Below, piece by piece: positions 32,518-40,960 of a DNA stretch of 64,000 nucleotides. Numbering within the stretch: position 1 is the first letter of the stretch; each line of letters starts with the position of its first letter. A program made the position numbers and the translations under genes. Below the pieces are notes generated by a model. The model was not told the origin of the DNA and searched no databases. It saw nothing but the letters and a program-made list of their open reading frames with translations. This DNA comes from Kribbella sandramycini. GTDB taxonomy: Bacteria; Actinomycetota; Actinomycetes; Propionibacteriales; Kribbellaceae. The stretch is from the NCBI RefSeq assembly GCF_013131805.1, contig NZ_JABJRC010000006.1, forward strand, positions 472,019-536,018, given 5' to 3'.

Positions 32518-32865
32518 CAGTCCTGCCGTTCGGCCTGCCTGGTCGTTTCTGGCGTGGCAACCTGCATACGCACTCGAACTGCTCCGACGGTGCGCTGAGG
32601 CTGGTCGGCAGTGGCACATCATCGCAGTGGGTCTACCGCTCGACTTCCTGCCGCCGTCTGCGGCAGAAACCGGCCCAGAGCTGGCCCGCGGCGCGTTCGT
32701 CGGCATGGCGCATCCCTCGGCGTCCCTCTTAACGGCTGTTGACGCCGAACGCCTCGATGCAGCTGCTGTCCGGCGGCCACCCCGGTGCCGAAGTCACCCA
32801 AGGCGCCAACCTCACCGAAGCCCAGCTGCCGCTAGCCCTCTTCCAAGGCACCCACTGCTGTTCAG
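32514..32865 (+). pseudogene. Remnant of a PHP-domain phosphoesterase gene
   Basis: Starts with an intact-looking N-terminus (FWRGNLHTHSNCSDGAL) that carries the His-x-His and Asp metal motif of PHP phosphoesterases. After ~25 codons the sequence loses homology. A PHP-like middle piece appears in another frame (VGLPLDFLPPS, ETGPELARGAFVGMAHPS, from about 32615 to 32735), and the C-terminal piece returns to the first frame (GGHPGAEVTQGANLTEAQL, about 32776). The total is far below the usual ~330 residues. At least one large deletion and two frameshifts are therefore implied. Confidence 0.75.
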
Positions 32866-32906
32866 GATGGGGACCTGAGACTTCGCGACGTCTCAGGCAC
32901 CCCATC
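32866..32906. terminator. Bidirectional hairpin terminator
   Basis: GATGGGG-A-CCTGAGAC pairs with GTCTCAGG-CA-CCCCATC (15 bp interrupted by a small internal loop; 8-base apical loop). It lies between the PHP remnant on the plus strand and the secreted-protein gene on the minus strand and could end transcription from both sides. Confidence 0.75.
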
Positions 32907-32915
32907 GGCTCGAGG

Positions 32916-33296
32916 TCAGACGACCCTGGTGCAGACCCGACCCAGTTCGAAGAACTTGCCGGCGCCGTCGTTGCGCCAGGCGACGCCCTCGACGCAGTAC
33001 TGCCCCTTGTTGACGATGATGCCGCCGAGGTTCACTCGGTGCGACGGAGCAGGATTGCGGTCGGGGCCGTTGTTCTTCCCGAGCTCGAAGTGACCGGACC
33101 AGGAGTAGCTACAAGCGTTCGTCGCCTCGGCCCACCACACGCGGCGCTGGGTGTCGTTGATCGATTCGTATTCCACATAGACCCGGACGCAGCCCCGCGA
33201 GTCCACGTTGCCGGCCCAGGCCTGAGTGGCGGCCAGGCCGGTGCCGGCGGCACCGAGGACGAGGGCTGCTGCGATGGTTCCCAAACGTTTGATCAT
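32916..33296 (-). CDS. Small secreted protein of unknown family
   Basis: 126 residues from the ATG at 33296 (MIKRLGTIAAALVLGAAG...). A typical Sec signal peptide ends around ATQAWA-GN, leaving a mature protein of ~100 residues with four Cys in the pattern of two possible disulfides (RGCVRVY, NACSYSW, GQYCVEG, GRVCTRVV). It is a beta-rich, aromatic extracellular protein. I do not recognise the family. It is not in an operon; the upstream in-frame ATG at 33335 would add a polar stretch before the signal peptide and is rejected. Confidence 0.75.
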   Translation of the reverse strand: MIKRLGTIAAALVLGAAGTGLAATQAWAGNVDSRGCVRVYVEYESINDTQRRVWWAEATNACSYSWSGHFELGKNNGPDRNPAPSHRVNLGGIIVNKGQYCVEGVAWRNDGAGKFFELGRVCTRVV

Positions 33297-33368
33297 GAGG
33301 TCATCGTGATCAGCGTCGGGTTCATCGCTGGTCACTTTCTGTAGCCGTCGAACAGATTGACGGACCGG

Positions 33369-34076
33369 TTACTCCGTGGCATTGCGCGAGAGGCCTTCGA
33401 GGATTACTTCGAGGCCGTAGGTGAAGGAGTCGTAGAACATGCCTTCGATGTCGCCTTCGACGCGGCGGCGGGCGGACTCGCGCATGGTGTCGTCCGCGAT
33501 CTGGTTGGTTTGTTCGAAGACGGCGCCGGCCAGTTGTTCGACGAACTGGCCGGCTTTGCGGGCCATTTGGCGGGTGGCGACCTCGCCGCCGGCGCTGCCG
33601 AGGACGTAGGACATGACTGTGCCGAGGGCGAAGTCGGCGTCCCGGCCGGTGAAGCCGGCGGCGCCGATCAGGGCCAGGCCGCGGGAGCCCATCGCCATCG
33701 CCTGCGGGCCCATGCTCGGCCGGGTGTACATCACCTCGGGCAGCCAGGGGTGGCGCATGATGCCGGCCCGCAGGCTGTGCGCGAACAGCAGGACGCCGCT
33801 CCGCCAGCCGGCCAGCCCGGGGTCGGGGACGTCGATCTCGCCCCAGGCCTCGTCGATCAGCAGGTCGATCAGATCGTCCTTGGTCGGCACGTGCCAGTAG
33901 AGGCTGGTCGCGCCCGCGTCGAGTTTGGCGGCCAGTTTGCGCATGCTCAGCCCGGCCAGCCCGTCGGCGTCGAGGGTCTCCATCGCCGTCCGGACGATCT
34001 GCTCCCGGGTGAGCGTCTCGCGCGCCGGCGCGGCCTTGGGCTTCCGGGTCCAGATCGATTCCGTCACGAGCGCCAT
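33369..34076 (-). CDS. TetR-family regulator of a drug exporter
   Basis: A 235-residue regulator with N-terminal HTH (TREQIVRTAMETLDADGLAG, LAAKLDAGATSLYWHVPTKD) and a TetR_C (tetracycline repressor-like) ligand domain containing MGSRGLALIGAAGFTGRDAD. It is divergent from a DHA2 drug transporter, with a palindrome between the two, the usual arrangement for drug-inducible efflux control. Start at 34076; the open frame further upstream is antisense to the transporter. Confidence 0.92.
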   Translation of the reverse strand: MALVTESIWTRKPKAAPARETLTREQIVRTAMETLDADGLAGLSMRKLAAKLDAGATSLYWHVPTKDDLIDLLIDEAWGEIDVPDPGLAGWRSGVLLFAHSLRAGIMRHPWLPEVMYTRPSMGPQAMAMGSRGLALIGAAGFTGRDADFALGTVMSYVLGSAGGEVATRQMARKAGQFVEQLAGAVFEQTNQIADDTMRESARRRVEGDIEGMFYDSFTYGLEVILEGLSRNATE

Positions 34077-34097
34077 CCTAACAACCCACTGGAACAG

Positions 34098-34116
34098 TGT
34101 ACGAGGTTGTCGTACA
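34098..34116. promoter_or_regulatory. TetR operator between regulator and exporter
   Basis: TGTACGA-N5-TCGTACA is a perfect inverted repeat just upstream of the exporter start. It is embedded in a larger direct repeat of ACAGTGT-x-CGAG. Binding by the adjacent TetR protein is inferred from position. Confidence 0.75.
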
Positions 34117-34124
34117 GTGTTCGA

Positions 34125-35639
34125 GTGACTAGTACACCGTTCGAGTCTTCCGCCGCCACGGCCGGTCATCCCCGCCGCTGGTGGATCCTGTTGATCCTGT
34201 GTCTGAGCCTGCTGGTGCTGGTCGTCGACAACACCGTGCTCAACCTGGCCATCCCGTCGCTGATGCGCGACCTGGGGGCAACTCCCGCCGACATCCAATG
34301 GGTGATCGACGCGTACATCCTGGCGTTCGCAGGGCTGCTGCTGACCGCAGGTAGCCTGTCCGACCGCTACGGCCGACGGAAGCTGCTGCTGATCGGTCTG
34401 GTCCTGTTCGGCGCCGCATCCCTGCTGGCGACGTTCGCCGAGACGCCATGGCAGCTGATCGCGTGCCGCGGCCTGATGGGCGTCGGTGGCGCCCTGCTGA
34501 TGCCGAGCACGCTGTCGCTGCTGTTCACGGTGTTCCCGCCGGAGGAGCAGCGCAAAGCGATGGCCGGCTGGTCCATGGTCGCCATGGTCGGTGTCGTCGC
34601 CGGTCCGACCGTCGGCGGCGTCCTGCTGAACCACTTCTGGTGGGGCTCGATCTTCCTGCTGAACGTCCCGATCGCGATCGGTGCGATCATCGGGGCGCTG
34701 CTGCTGATCCCGGAGTCCCGTGGCCCGGCACGCAGTGTCGACCCGGCCGGTGCGGTCCTGTCGATCATCGGAATGTGCGCGGTGGTCTGGGCGATCATCG
34801 AGATCCCGGTTGACGGTTTCGGGTCTCCGCGCGTGCTGGGCGGTCTGGCTGTCGGAGTACTGGCCCTGACTGGTTTCGCGCTCTGGGAGAAGCGCAGTGC
34901 GCACCCGATGGTCCCGCTGGCGCTCTTCAAGGACCGGCGCTTCAGCGGCACCAGCTTCTCGATCGTCCTGCTTTCGTTCGCCGCAGGCGGTCTGATGCTC
35001 GCACTGACGCAGTACCTGCAGTTCGTGCTCGGCTACAGCCCACTGAAGGCCGGATTGGCCCTGGTCCCGTACGCCGTGGCCGCAACGGTCTTCAACGTCC
35101 TCGGGGCCACTCTGGGCAAGAAGATCGCGGACCGGACGCTGATCGCACTAGGGCTCGCAGTCATGGGCGGTGCGTTCGCAATCCTCTCCCAGGTCTCCGG
35201 CGCCACCGGCTACGGTCTGCTGATCGTCGGCCTGATGGTGATGGGCGTCGGCGGCGGTCTGGCTGGGCCGGCGGCGTACACGCTGCTGATGCAGGCAGTG
35301 CCGGCCGAATACCGAGGTGTCGGCTCAGCGCTGAACGACACCGTTCAGCAGACAGGTGGTGCGCTGTCCGTCGCAGTCCTGGGCAGTGTGCTCGCTGCGG
35401 CGTACTCGGCCAACCTGCCGGACGCCGTGCCGGAGTCAGCGCGCGACTCGATTGCCAGCACGCTCGCCCTCGGTCCGGACTTCGCTGCGGCCGCCCGGGC
35501 CGCCTTCACCGACGCCATGACCATCGCCATGACTGTCGGTCTGGTGGGCGCTCTGGCAGGCGCAGTGGTCGCCCTGGTCGTACTGCCGCGCCGGACGAAT
35601 GAGACGGCCGATTCACGCTTGGAGGCCCGGGCTTCTTAG
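34125..35639 (+). CDS. DHA2-family MFS drug exporter
   Basis: A 504-residue EmrB/QacA-type proton-drug antiporter with 14 predicted helices. Motif A GSLSDRYGRRKLLLIGL, DNTVLNLAIPSLMRDLG in helix 1 (motif D1) and the helix-5 motif C region VGVVAGPTVGGVL are visible. GTG start at 34125, directly after the operator. The gene lies between the rRNA methylase and pheS, and reads toward pheS with a 37-base gap. Confidence 0.92.
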   Translation: MTSTPFESSAATAGHPRRWWILLILCLSLLVLVVDNTVLNLAIPSLMRDLGATPADIQWVIDAYILAFAGLLLTAGSLSDRYGRRKLLLIGLVLFGAASLLATFAETPWQLIACRGLMGVGGALLMPSTLSLLFTVFPPEEQRKAMAGWSMVAMVGVVAGPTVGGVLLNHFWWGSIFLLNVPIAIGAIIGALLLIPESRGPARSVDPAGAVLSIIGMCAVVWAIIEIPVDGFGSPRVLGGLAVGVLALTGFALWEKRSAHPMVPLALFKDRRFSGTSFSIVLLSFAAGGLMLALTQYLQFVLGYSPLKAGLALVPYAVAATVFNVLGATLGKKIADRTLIALGLAVMGGAFAILSQVSGATGYGLLIVGLMVMGVGGGLAGPAAYTLLMQAVPAEYRGVGSALNDTVQQTGGALSVAVLGSVLAAAYSANLPDAVPESARDSIASTLALGPDFAAAARAAFTDAMTIAMTVGLVGALAGAVVALVVLPRRTNETADSRLEARAS

Positions 35640-35676
35640 ACTGCAAGTCGCAGAAGTTCCGAATCGAGAGCGAGCC

Positions 35677-36786
35677 ATGTCCGGTCCCAACACTGAGTAC
35701 GACCCGGTCGAAGTGACGCCGTTGCACGCCGTAGAGGTGGAGCGGAGCCGAGACGAGGCCCTCGACGCGTTTACCAAGGCGGCCGATCTGGCCGCCCTGC
35801 AGGAGGCCAAGGTCGCGCATCTGGGCGAGAAGTCGCCCATCGCGCTGGCCAACCGCGAAATCGGCGCACTGCCGCCGCAGGCCCGTAAAGAGGCCGGACA
35901 GCGGATCGGGTCCGCCCGGAAAGCGATCAACGAGGCGTTCGCCGGGCGGCTCACCGTGCTCGAGGCGGAGCACGAGGAGCGGATGCTGGCCACCGAGCGC
36001 GTCGACGTGACGCTGCCGTGGCACACCCCGCAGCTGGGCGCGCGGCATCCGCTGTCGCTGATCTCCGAGCAGGTCGCGGACGTCTTCACCGCGCTGGGCT
36101 GGGATGTCGCCGAAGGCCCGGAGATCGAGGCCGAGTGGCTGAACTTCGACGCCCTGAACTTCCAGCCGGACCACCCGGCGCGGCAGATGCAGGACACCTT
36201 CTTCGTGGAGCCGGCCGGCTCCGGCAAGGTGCTGCGCACGCACACCTCGCCGGTGCAGGCCCGGTCGATGCTGACCCGCAAGCCCCCGATCTACGTGATC
36301 TGCCCGGGCCGCGTGTTCCGCACCGACGAGCTGGACGCCACGCACACCCCGGTCTTCTACCAGGTCGAGGGCCTGGTGGTGGACGAAGGCATCACCCTGG
36401 CGCACCTGAAGGGCACGCTGGACCATTTCGTCGTGTCGATGTTCGGCGAAGGGCTGGAGGCCCGCCTGCGGCCGAACTTCTTCCCCTTCACCGAGCCGTC
36501 GGCCGAGGTCGACCTGAAGTGCTTCGTCTGCCGCGGCGAGTCCGTCGGCAACCCGGACCGGCCCTGCCGCACCTGCGGTAGCGAGGGCTGGATCGAGTGG
36601 GGCGGCTGCGGAGTGGTCAACCCGCGCGTGCTGCGCGCCTGCGGGATCGACACCGACCGCTACTCCGGTTTCGCGTTCGGAATGGGCCTGGAGCGGACGC
36701 TGATGTTCCGCAACGGCGTCGAGGACATGCGGGACATGGTCGAGGGTGATGTGCGGTTCAGCCGCCAGTTCGGGATGGAGATCTGA
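35677..36786 (+). CDS. pheS: Phenylalanyl-tRNA synthetase alpha subunit
   Basis: A 369-residue class II synthetase subunit carrying the active site. Coiled-coil N-terminus (~1-95), then LPWHTPQLGARHPLSLI, motif 2 (VFRTDELDATHTPVFYQVEG) and motif 3 (GFAFGMGLERTLMF). An inserted Cys motif CFVC...CRTC (about residues 285-305) could bind zinc, as in many actinobacterial PheS. The frame continues upstream, but the ATG at 35677 begins the conserved part. It overlaps pheT by one base (TGATG). Confidence 0.96.
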   Translation: MSGPNTEYDPVEVTPLHAVEVERSRDEALDAFTKAADLAALQEAKVAHLGEKSPIALANREIGALPPQARKEAGQRIGSARKAINEAFAGRLTVLEAEHEERMLATERVDVTLPWHTPQLGARHPLSLISEQVADVFTALGWDVAEGPEIEAEWLNFDALNFQPDHPARQMQDTFFVEPAGSGKVLRTHTSPVQARSMLTRKPPIYVICPGRVFRTDELDATHTPVFYQVEGLVVDEGITLAHLKGTLDHFVVSMFGEGLEARLRPNFFPFTEPSAEVDLKCFVCRGESVGNPDRPCRTCGSEGWIEWGGCGVVNPRVLRACGIDTDRYSGFAFGMGLERTLMFRNGVEDMRDMVEGDVRFSRQFGMEI

Positions 36787-39374
36787 TGCGAGTCCCACTG
36801 TCATGGCTGCGCGAGTACGTCGAGCTGCCCGCGGGCGTCACCGGCCGCGATGTCGCGGCGAAGCTGATCCGGGCCGGTCTCGAGGTGGAGACGGTCGAGG
36901 AGTCCGGGCTGACCGGGCCGCTGGTCGTCGGCAAGGTGCTCACCTACGAGAACGAGCCGCAGAAGAACGGCAAGACCATCCGCTGGTGCTCGCTCGACAT
37001 CGGCAAGGAGGAGCCGCAGTGGGTCGTCTGCGGCGCGCACAACTTCGAGGTCGGCGACCTGGTCGTCGTAGTGCTGCCGGGGGCGGTGCTGCCGGGCGGT
37101 TTCGCGATCTCGGCGCGTAAGACCTACGGCCACGTCTCGAACGGGATGATCTGCTCCAGTGTCGAGCTGGGCCTCGGGGACGACGGCTCGGACGGCATCG
37201 TCGTTCTGGAGGCCGGCGAGGGCACACCGGGCGATGACGCCATCGAGCTGCTGTCGCTGAGCGACGACGTACTGGACATCGCAGTCACGCCGGACCGTGG
37301 CTACTGCCTGTCCATCCGCGGTGTGGCTCGTGAGGCCGCTACGGCGTACGGCGTCGCCCTGAAGGACGCTGCTGACCTGCCGCTGACCGGCTCTGCTGCT
37401 GACGGCTACCCGGTCCGGGTGGACGACGCTGCGGCCTGCAGCGTGTTCGTCACGCGCACTGTGACCGGCATCGACGCCAAGGCGCTGTCTCCGCGCTGGA
37501 TGCAGAAGCGGCTGCAGGCGGCCGGGATGCGGCCGATCTCGATCGGCGTCGACATCACCAACTACGTGATGCTCGAGCTGGGCCAGCCGATCCACGGGTA
37601 CGACAAGGCCCGGCTGAGCGGCGACATCGTCGTCCGGCGGGCGGAGGCCGGCGAGAAGCTGGTCACTCTGGACGACCAGACCCGAGAGCTGGACGCCGAG
37701 GACCTGCTGATCACCGACGACTCCGGCCCGATCGGCATCGCCGGGGTGATGGGCGGCGCGTCGACGGAGATCTCCGAGACCACCACCGACGTCGTGATCG
37801 AGGCCGCGCACTTCGACCCGATCGTGATCGCGCGGGCCTCGCGCCGGCACAAGCTCTCGTCGGAGGCGTCGCGCCGGTTCGAGCGCGAGGTCGACCCGCA
37901 GCTGCCGCGGTACGCCGCGCAGCGGGTCGCCGACCTGCTCGCCGAGCACGCCGGCGGCACGGTCCTCCCCGACGAGACCGTGATCGACACCCACCCAGCT
38001 CCGGCGCCGGTGGTCATTCGCGGCGACCACGCCGCGCGCGTGTCGGGCGCCCCGATCGCTGTCGAGGATGCGATCGCGCATCTGGAGGCGGTGGGCTGCA
38101 CGCTGGGCGCGCCGGCGACAGGTGCGACGGCAGCCCCGCTGGCGGTCGGAGTACACAGCTCGTCGCTGAACTTCCTGCCGGCCGGTATTACCGACCCGGA
38201 GAACGCGGGCTGCGAGCGGTTCGAAGGTGACGACCTGTGGGCCGTCACCCCGCCGTCCTGGCGGCCGGACCTGCGCGACCCGAACGACTTCGCCGAAGAG
38301 GTCATCCGGCTGTTCGGCTTCGACAACGTCCCGTCGGTGCTGCCGAAGGCACCGGGAGGCCAGGGGCTGACGGTGTCGCAGCAGCGCCGCCGCCGGGTCG
38401 CGACCGCCCTTGTCGGCGCAGGCCTCTCCGAGGTGGTGTCGTACCCGTTCACCGGCGCGGCCGACTTCGATGCGCTCGGTCTGCCCGCGGACGACGTCCG
38501 CCGGACGACGGTCAAGCTGGTCAACCCGCTGTCCGACGAAGAGCCGTCGATGCAGACCACTCTGCTCGCGACGCTGTTGCGGACGGCCGAGCGCAACGTC
38601 GGTCGCGGTGCGACCGATCTGGCGATCTTCCAGACCGGTCTGGTCTTCCTGCCGAAGGCTGACGCCACTCCGGCGCCGCTGCCCGCGGTGGAGTCCCGGC
38701 CGAGTGATGCGGAGGTCCAGTCGCTGTACGACGCGCTTCCGGCGCAGCCGCTGCATGTCGGCGTGGTGCTGACCGGCGCGCTGGCTCCGGCCGGCTGGTG
38801 GGGCAAGAGCCGCCCGGTCAGCTGGGCGGACGCCGTCCAGATCGCACGGCTCATCACCGCCGCAGTCGGTGTCGAGCCAACCGTCCGGAACACGGAGCTC
38901 GCTCCGTGGCACCCGGGCCGCTGTGCGGAGTTCTCCGTCGACGGCAAGGTGGTCGGCCATGCGGGTGAGCTGCACCCGAAGGTGTGCCAGGCGTTCGGCC
39001 TGCCGACCCGGTCGAGCGCTGTCGAGCTCGACCTGGACGCGCTGATCGCAGCTGGGCCGGAGTCGATCACCGCGGCGCCCTTCTCGTCCTACCCGGTCGC
39101 CAAGGAGGACGTGGCGCTGATCGTCGCGGAGGACGTCGCCGCCGCGGCAGTCGAGGCCGCGCTGGTCGAGGGCGCCGGCGAGCTGCTGGAGTCCGTCCGC
39201 CTGTTCGACCTGTACACCGGTGAGCAGATCGGCGCGGGCAAGAAGTCGCTCGCGTTCGCCCTGCGCTTCCGGGCCGCCGACCGCACCCTCAAGGAGAACG
39301 AGGTCTCCGAGGCCCGTCAGGCCGCCGTCCAGGTGGCTGTCGAGCGCTTCGGCGCCGTCCAAAGAGTGGGCTGA
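36786..39374 (+). CDS. pheT: Phenylalanyl-tRNA synthetase beta subunit
   Basis: An 862-residue subunit, slightly longer than most. Domains: N-terminal OB-fold tRNA-binding domain (~40-150, VVCGAHNFEVGDLVVV), B3/B4 editing domain (~220-390), B5 (~405-480), core, and the C-terminal FDX-ACB anticodon-binding domain (SSYPVAKEDVALIV to the end). It forms the alpha2-beta2 enzyme with PheS. The next gene starts 1 base after its stop. Confidence 0.96.
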   Translation: MRVPLSWLREYVELPAGVTGRDVAAKLIRAGLEVETVEESGLTGPLVVGKVLTYENEPQKNGKTIRWCSLDIGKEEPQWVVCGAHNFEVGDLVVVVLPGAVLPGGFAISARKTYGHVSNGMICSSVELGLGDDGSDGIVVLEAGEGTPGDDAIELLSLSDDVLDIAVTPDRGYCLSIRGVAREAATAYGVALKDAADLPLTGSAADGYPVRVDDAAACSVFVTRTVTGIDAKALSPRWMQKRLQAAGMRPISIGVDITNYVMLELGQPIHGYDKARLSGDIVVRRAEAGEKLVTLDDQTRELDAEDLLITDDSGPIGIAGVMGGASTEISETTTDVVIEAAHFDPIVIARASRRHKLSSEASRRFEREVDPQLPRYAAQRVADLLAEHAGGTVLPDETVIDTHPAPAPVVIRGDHAARVSGAPIAVEDAIAHLEAVGCTLGAPATGATAAPLAVGVHSSSLNFLPAGITDPENAGCERFEGDDLWAVTPPSWRPDLRDPNDFAEEVIRLFGFDNVPSVLPKAPGGQGLTVSQQRRRRVATALVGAGLSEVVSYPFTGAADFDALGLPADDVRRTTVKLVNPLSDEEPSMQTTLLATLLRTAERNVGRGATDLAIFQTGLVFLPKADATPAPLPAVESRPSDAEVQSLYDALPAQPLHVGVVLTGALAPAGWWGKSRPVSWADAVQIARLITAAVGVEPTVRNTELAPWHPGRCAEFSVDGKVVGHAGELHPKVCQAFGLPTRSSAVELDLDALIAAGPESITAAPFSSYPVAKEDVALIVAEDVAAAAVEAALVEGAGELLESVRLFDLYTGEQIGAGKKSLAFALRFRAADRTLKENEVSEARQAAVQVAVERFGAVQRVG

Positions 39375-39375
39375 C

Positions 39376-40920
39376 ATGAGTGGGCATCCCCGGGTCGCGG
39401 TCGCTGCGCCGAATGCGGCGGCCGCGGACGCCGGCGTCCGGGTCGCGGCCGAAGGCGGGAACGCCGTCGACGCGGCGATCGCGGCGACCCTCGTCACGAT
39501 GGTCAACGAGATCGGCGTGGTGTCGCCGGCTTCCGGCGGCTTCGTCACGCTGCAGGTGGCCGGCGGCGACGCGGTGACGATCGACGGCTGGGTGGAGATG
39601 CCCGGCCGGGGGCTGCCGCCGGAGGCGTTCGGCCGTGGCGTCTGGGATGTCACGACGGACTACGGCGGCGGTACGACGACGACCGTCGGCCACGGCTCGG
39701 TCGCCACTCCAGGTGGCCTCAAGGCACTCGCCTTGGCGCATGCCCGGTCTGGCAAGGCGCCGTGGCGTGAGGTCGTGCAGCCGGCGATCGACGTCGCCCG
39801 CGAGGGCTTCCCGCTCAGCCGGACGTCGGGCTACTACCTGGGGTTCACCCACGAGATCATCTTCGGCTGGCACCAGCCGAGCCACCGGGTCGTGCACGAC
39901 GACGACGGCACGGTGATCAAGGCCGGCAGCACGGTCATCATTCCGGAGCTGGCCGAGGCGCTCGAGCTGATTGCCCGCGACGGCGCCGAAACGCTGTACA
40001 CCGGTGAGCTGGCGCAGCTGCTGATCCGCGACATGGCTGAGAACGACGGCATCCTCACCGCCGAGGATCTGGCCGCGTACGAGGCCGTCGTCCGGCCCGC
40101 GCTCACAGTCCGGCAGAACGGGTGGCGTCTGGCGACCAACCCGCCGCCTGCTGTCGGTGGGGTTGCGATCGCCGCCATGCTCGCGCTACTGGACGGCGTC
40201 CCGGCCGACGGCGGCTGGAGCCCGAGCGAGCTGGAGCGGCTGATCGACGTCCAGCATGCCGTGTTCGGGCGGCGACTGGCCGAGCTGGACGCCGAGGACC
40301 TGCGTCAGCTGGAGGGGCAAAAGCTGCTCGACCTGGCGTCCGCAGGTGACCTGCGGGCGCTTACGTCGCCCAGCACGGCGACTGTCTCGGTAGTGGACGA
40401 CGAGGGCGACGCCTGCGCGATCACCGTCTCGTCGGGCTACGGCTCCGGCGTACTGACTCCGGGCACTGGCATCTGGCTGAACAACGCGCTCGGCGAGCAG
40501 GAGCTGCTGCACGGCGGTCCGCACAGTCTGGCGCCTGGCACCCGGTTGACCTCGAACATGGCGCCGAGCGTGGCCCGCCGCGACAGCGACGGCGCAGTGC
40601 TCGCCATCAGCTCCCCAGGCTCTGACCGGATCCCCACCGCGATTGCGCAGGTCTACGCGCTCTACACGCACGGTGGCCTACCGCTGACCGAGGCGGTCGA
40701 GCATCCGCGGCTCCACGTCCGCGTCCGTGACGACGTGGTCGTTGACTACGAAGACGACTTGTCCGTCGCCGGTGCGACCAGTCTGCCGACCCGTCCGATG
40801 CCGCCGCACTCCATGTACTTCGGTGGCGTCGCAGCGGCCTTCTGGGAGCCTGCCGACGGTCTGACCGCAGTCGGCGACCCACGCCGGACGGGGGCCGTGG
40901 CGGTGTCGCCGGTCGACTGA
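39376..40920 (+). CDS. Gamma-glutamyltransferase-family protein
   Basis: A 514-residue Ntn-hydrolase of the gamma-glutamyltranspeptidase family. AEGGNAVDAAIAATL is the family N-terminus. The cleavage/nucleophile region is seen as SPSTATVSVVDDEGDACAIT, with Thr as presumed nucleophile, and LTPGTGIWLNNAL and SSPGSDRIPTAI complete the site. It lacks a signal peptide, so it may act in the cytoplasm on gamma-glutamyl or cephalosporin-like amides. It follows pheT by one base and is probably cotranscribed; no functional link is apparent. Confidence 0.85.
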   Translation: MSGHPRVAVAAPNAAAADAGVRVAAEGGNAVDAAIAATLVTMVNEIGVVSPASGGFVTLQVAGGDAVTIDGWVEMPGRGLPPEAFGRGVWDVTTDYGGGTTTTVGHGSVATPGGLKALALAHARSGKAPWREVVQPAIDVAREGFPLSRTSGYYLGFTHEIIFGWHQPSHRVVHDDDGTVIKAGSTVIIPELAEALELIARDGAETLYTGELAQLLIRDMAENDGILTAEDLAAYEAVVRPALTVRQNGWRLATNPPPAVGGVAIAAMLALLDGVPADGGWSPSELERLIDVQHAVFGRRLAELDAEDLRQLEGQKLLDLASAGDLRALTSPSTATVSVVDDEGDACAITVSSGYGSGVLTPGTGIWLNNALGEQELLHGGPHSLAPGTRLTSNMAPSVARRDSDGAVLAISSPGSDRIPTAIAQVYALYTHGGLPLTEAVEHPRLHVRVRDDVVVDYEDDLSVAGATSLPTRPMPPHSMYFGGVAAAFWEPADGLTAVGDPRRTGAVAVSPVD

Positions 40921-40939
40921 CCGCGTGCCTATCCGGGGT

Positions 40940-40960
40940 CACGCTCGTTAGAAGAGCGTG
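40940..40960 (+). promoter_or_regulatory. Hairpin covering the start codon of the glycosyltransferase
   Basis: CACGCTC (40940-40946) and GAGCGTG (40954-40960) form a perfect 7-bp stem whose last three bases are the GTG start codon. It may limit translation initiation or end upstream transcripts; there is no U tract. Confidence 0.5.

Noticed and set aside
36801..39653. Open frame of 950 codons on the minus strand
   Set aside because: Antisense to pheT, with low-complexity composition and no recognisable domain.
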